Assembly: GCA_007131045.1 (NCBI GenBank)
Contig: SLRI01000049.1
Location: 1 to 5,905 of the forward strand
Source: Rhodospirillales bacterium
Lineage (GTDB): Bacteria; Pseudomonadota; Alphaproteobacteria; Geminicoccales; Geminicoccaceae
Length of the DNA stretch: 5,905 bases
Direction of reading: 5' to 3'
Shown: in pieces, positions 5,705-5,905 of the stretch
How positions within the stretch are numbered: position 1 is the first letter of the stretch
Layout of the letters: the number at the start of each line of letters is the position of its first letter
Position numbers and translations under genes: made by a program
The notes under the pieces: model-generated
Database searches by the model: none
Told to the model about the DNA's origin: nothing
Seen by the model: only the letters and a program-made list of their open reading frames with translations

Positions 5705-5755
5705 AACCGCACCGCGATCGATCCTAACGCCGCCGCGGCCTTGTCCGCCCCCCGC

Positions 5756-5905
5756 TCACCCCCCCAAGAACATCTCCGCCACCGCCGGGTCCTCCAGCAA
5801 CTCCCGCCCCGTCCCCGCATGCCGGTTCTGCCCGGTCGCCAGGACATAGCCCCGATCGGCGATCGCCAGCGCCTGCTTGGCGTTCTGCTCGACCATCAAG
5901 ATCGC
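5756..5905 (-). CDS. livF: Branched-chain amino acid ABC transporter ATP-binding protein LivF (C-terminal 49 residues; 5' end outside the window)
   Basis: The minus strand from 5905 reads AILMVEQNAKQALAIADRGY, then VLATGQNRHAGTGRELL, then EDPAVAEMFLGG and a TGA stop at 5756-5758. VEQN followed by ALxIADRGYVLxTG and an ending in LGG is the characteristic C-terminus of LivF, one of the two ATPases that drive the LivHM permease. The Walker A, signature and Walker B motifs lie right of the window. The gene is in the same orientation as livH and livM but is separated from livH by about 2.6 kb of unrelated genes. This frame was too short to stand out and is recognised only by its sequence. No disruption is visible in the part present. 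Confidence 0.9.
   Translation of the reverse strand, partial: AILMVEQNAKQALAIADRGYVLATGQNRHAGTGRELLEDPAVAEMFLGG

Noticed and set aside
5641..5847. Minus-strand open frame across the livF-LRR gene gap, part of which reads like ordinary protein (SIAVRFGGELTAITERG)
   Set aside because: It overlaps the clear livF C-terminus in another frame, has no ribosome site and matches no family I recognise. A relic of a lost gene cannot be excluded.
1..5905. Insertion sequence or integrase responsible for the LRR-higBA block
   Set aside because: No transposase, integrase or long terminal inverted repeat is visible, so no mobile element can be called. The insertion is inferred only from the broken liv gene order.

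Overview
The window comes from a GC-rich bacterium, very probably a proteobacterium. The gene families point that way: a LivHM-type branched-chain amino acid importer, a YihY inner-membrane protein and a HigBA toxin-antitoxin pair. So do the strong third-position G/C bias and the Shine-Dalgarno sites. I cannot fix the class; an alpha- or gammaproteobacterium fits equally well. No ribosomal RNA, tRNA, CRISPR array or transposase is visible.

Layout from left to right. Bases 1-150 hold a decayed minus-strand copy of the 3' part of livM, with two in-frame stops and two small deletions. Next is an intact plus-strand yihY gene (250-1338) with a good ribosome binding site and an unusual low-complexity C-terminal tail. 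It converges on the intact livM (minus strand, stop at 1360). livM is translationally coupled to livH just upstream of it, with one base between the livH stop and the livM start. A 169-base non-coding stretch (3173-3341) separates livH from higA. higA, higB and a 555-residue leucine-rich-repeat (LRR) gene follow, all on the minus strand. At the right edge lies the last 49 codons of livF, also on the minus strand.

Read in the direction of transcription, the order is livF, LRR gene, higB, higA, livH, livM. The transporter genes are co-oriented but interrupted by about 2.4 kb of unrelated accessory genes. The simplest reading is that an LRR protein plus a toxin-antitoxin module was inserted between livF and livH. 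higBA carries its own near-consensus promoter, overlapped by an inverted repeat that looks like the HigA operator. The promoter lies so close to the higB ATG that the transcript may be leaderless.

The most novel element is the LRR protein. It has four near-identical 24-residue repeats and a capping/linker segment like the one that precedes the GTPase domain in bacterial Roco proteins. No GTPase follows. Instead there is a long Ala/Glu/Arg-rich helical region and a C-terminal hydrophobic segment. A sensor plus membrane-effector architecture, for example in defence, is possible but is inference only.
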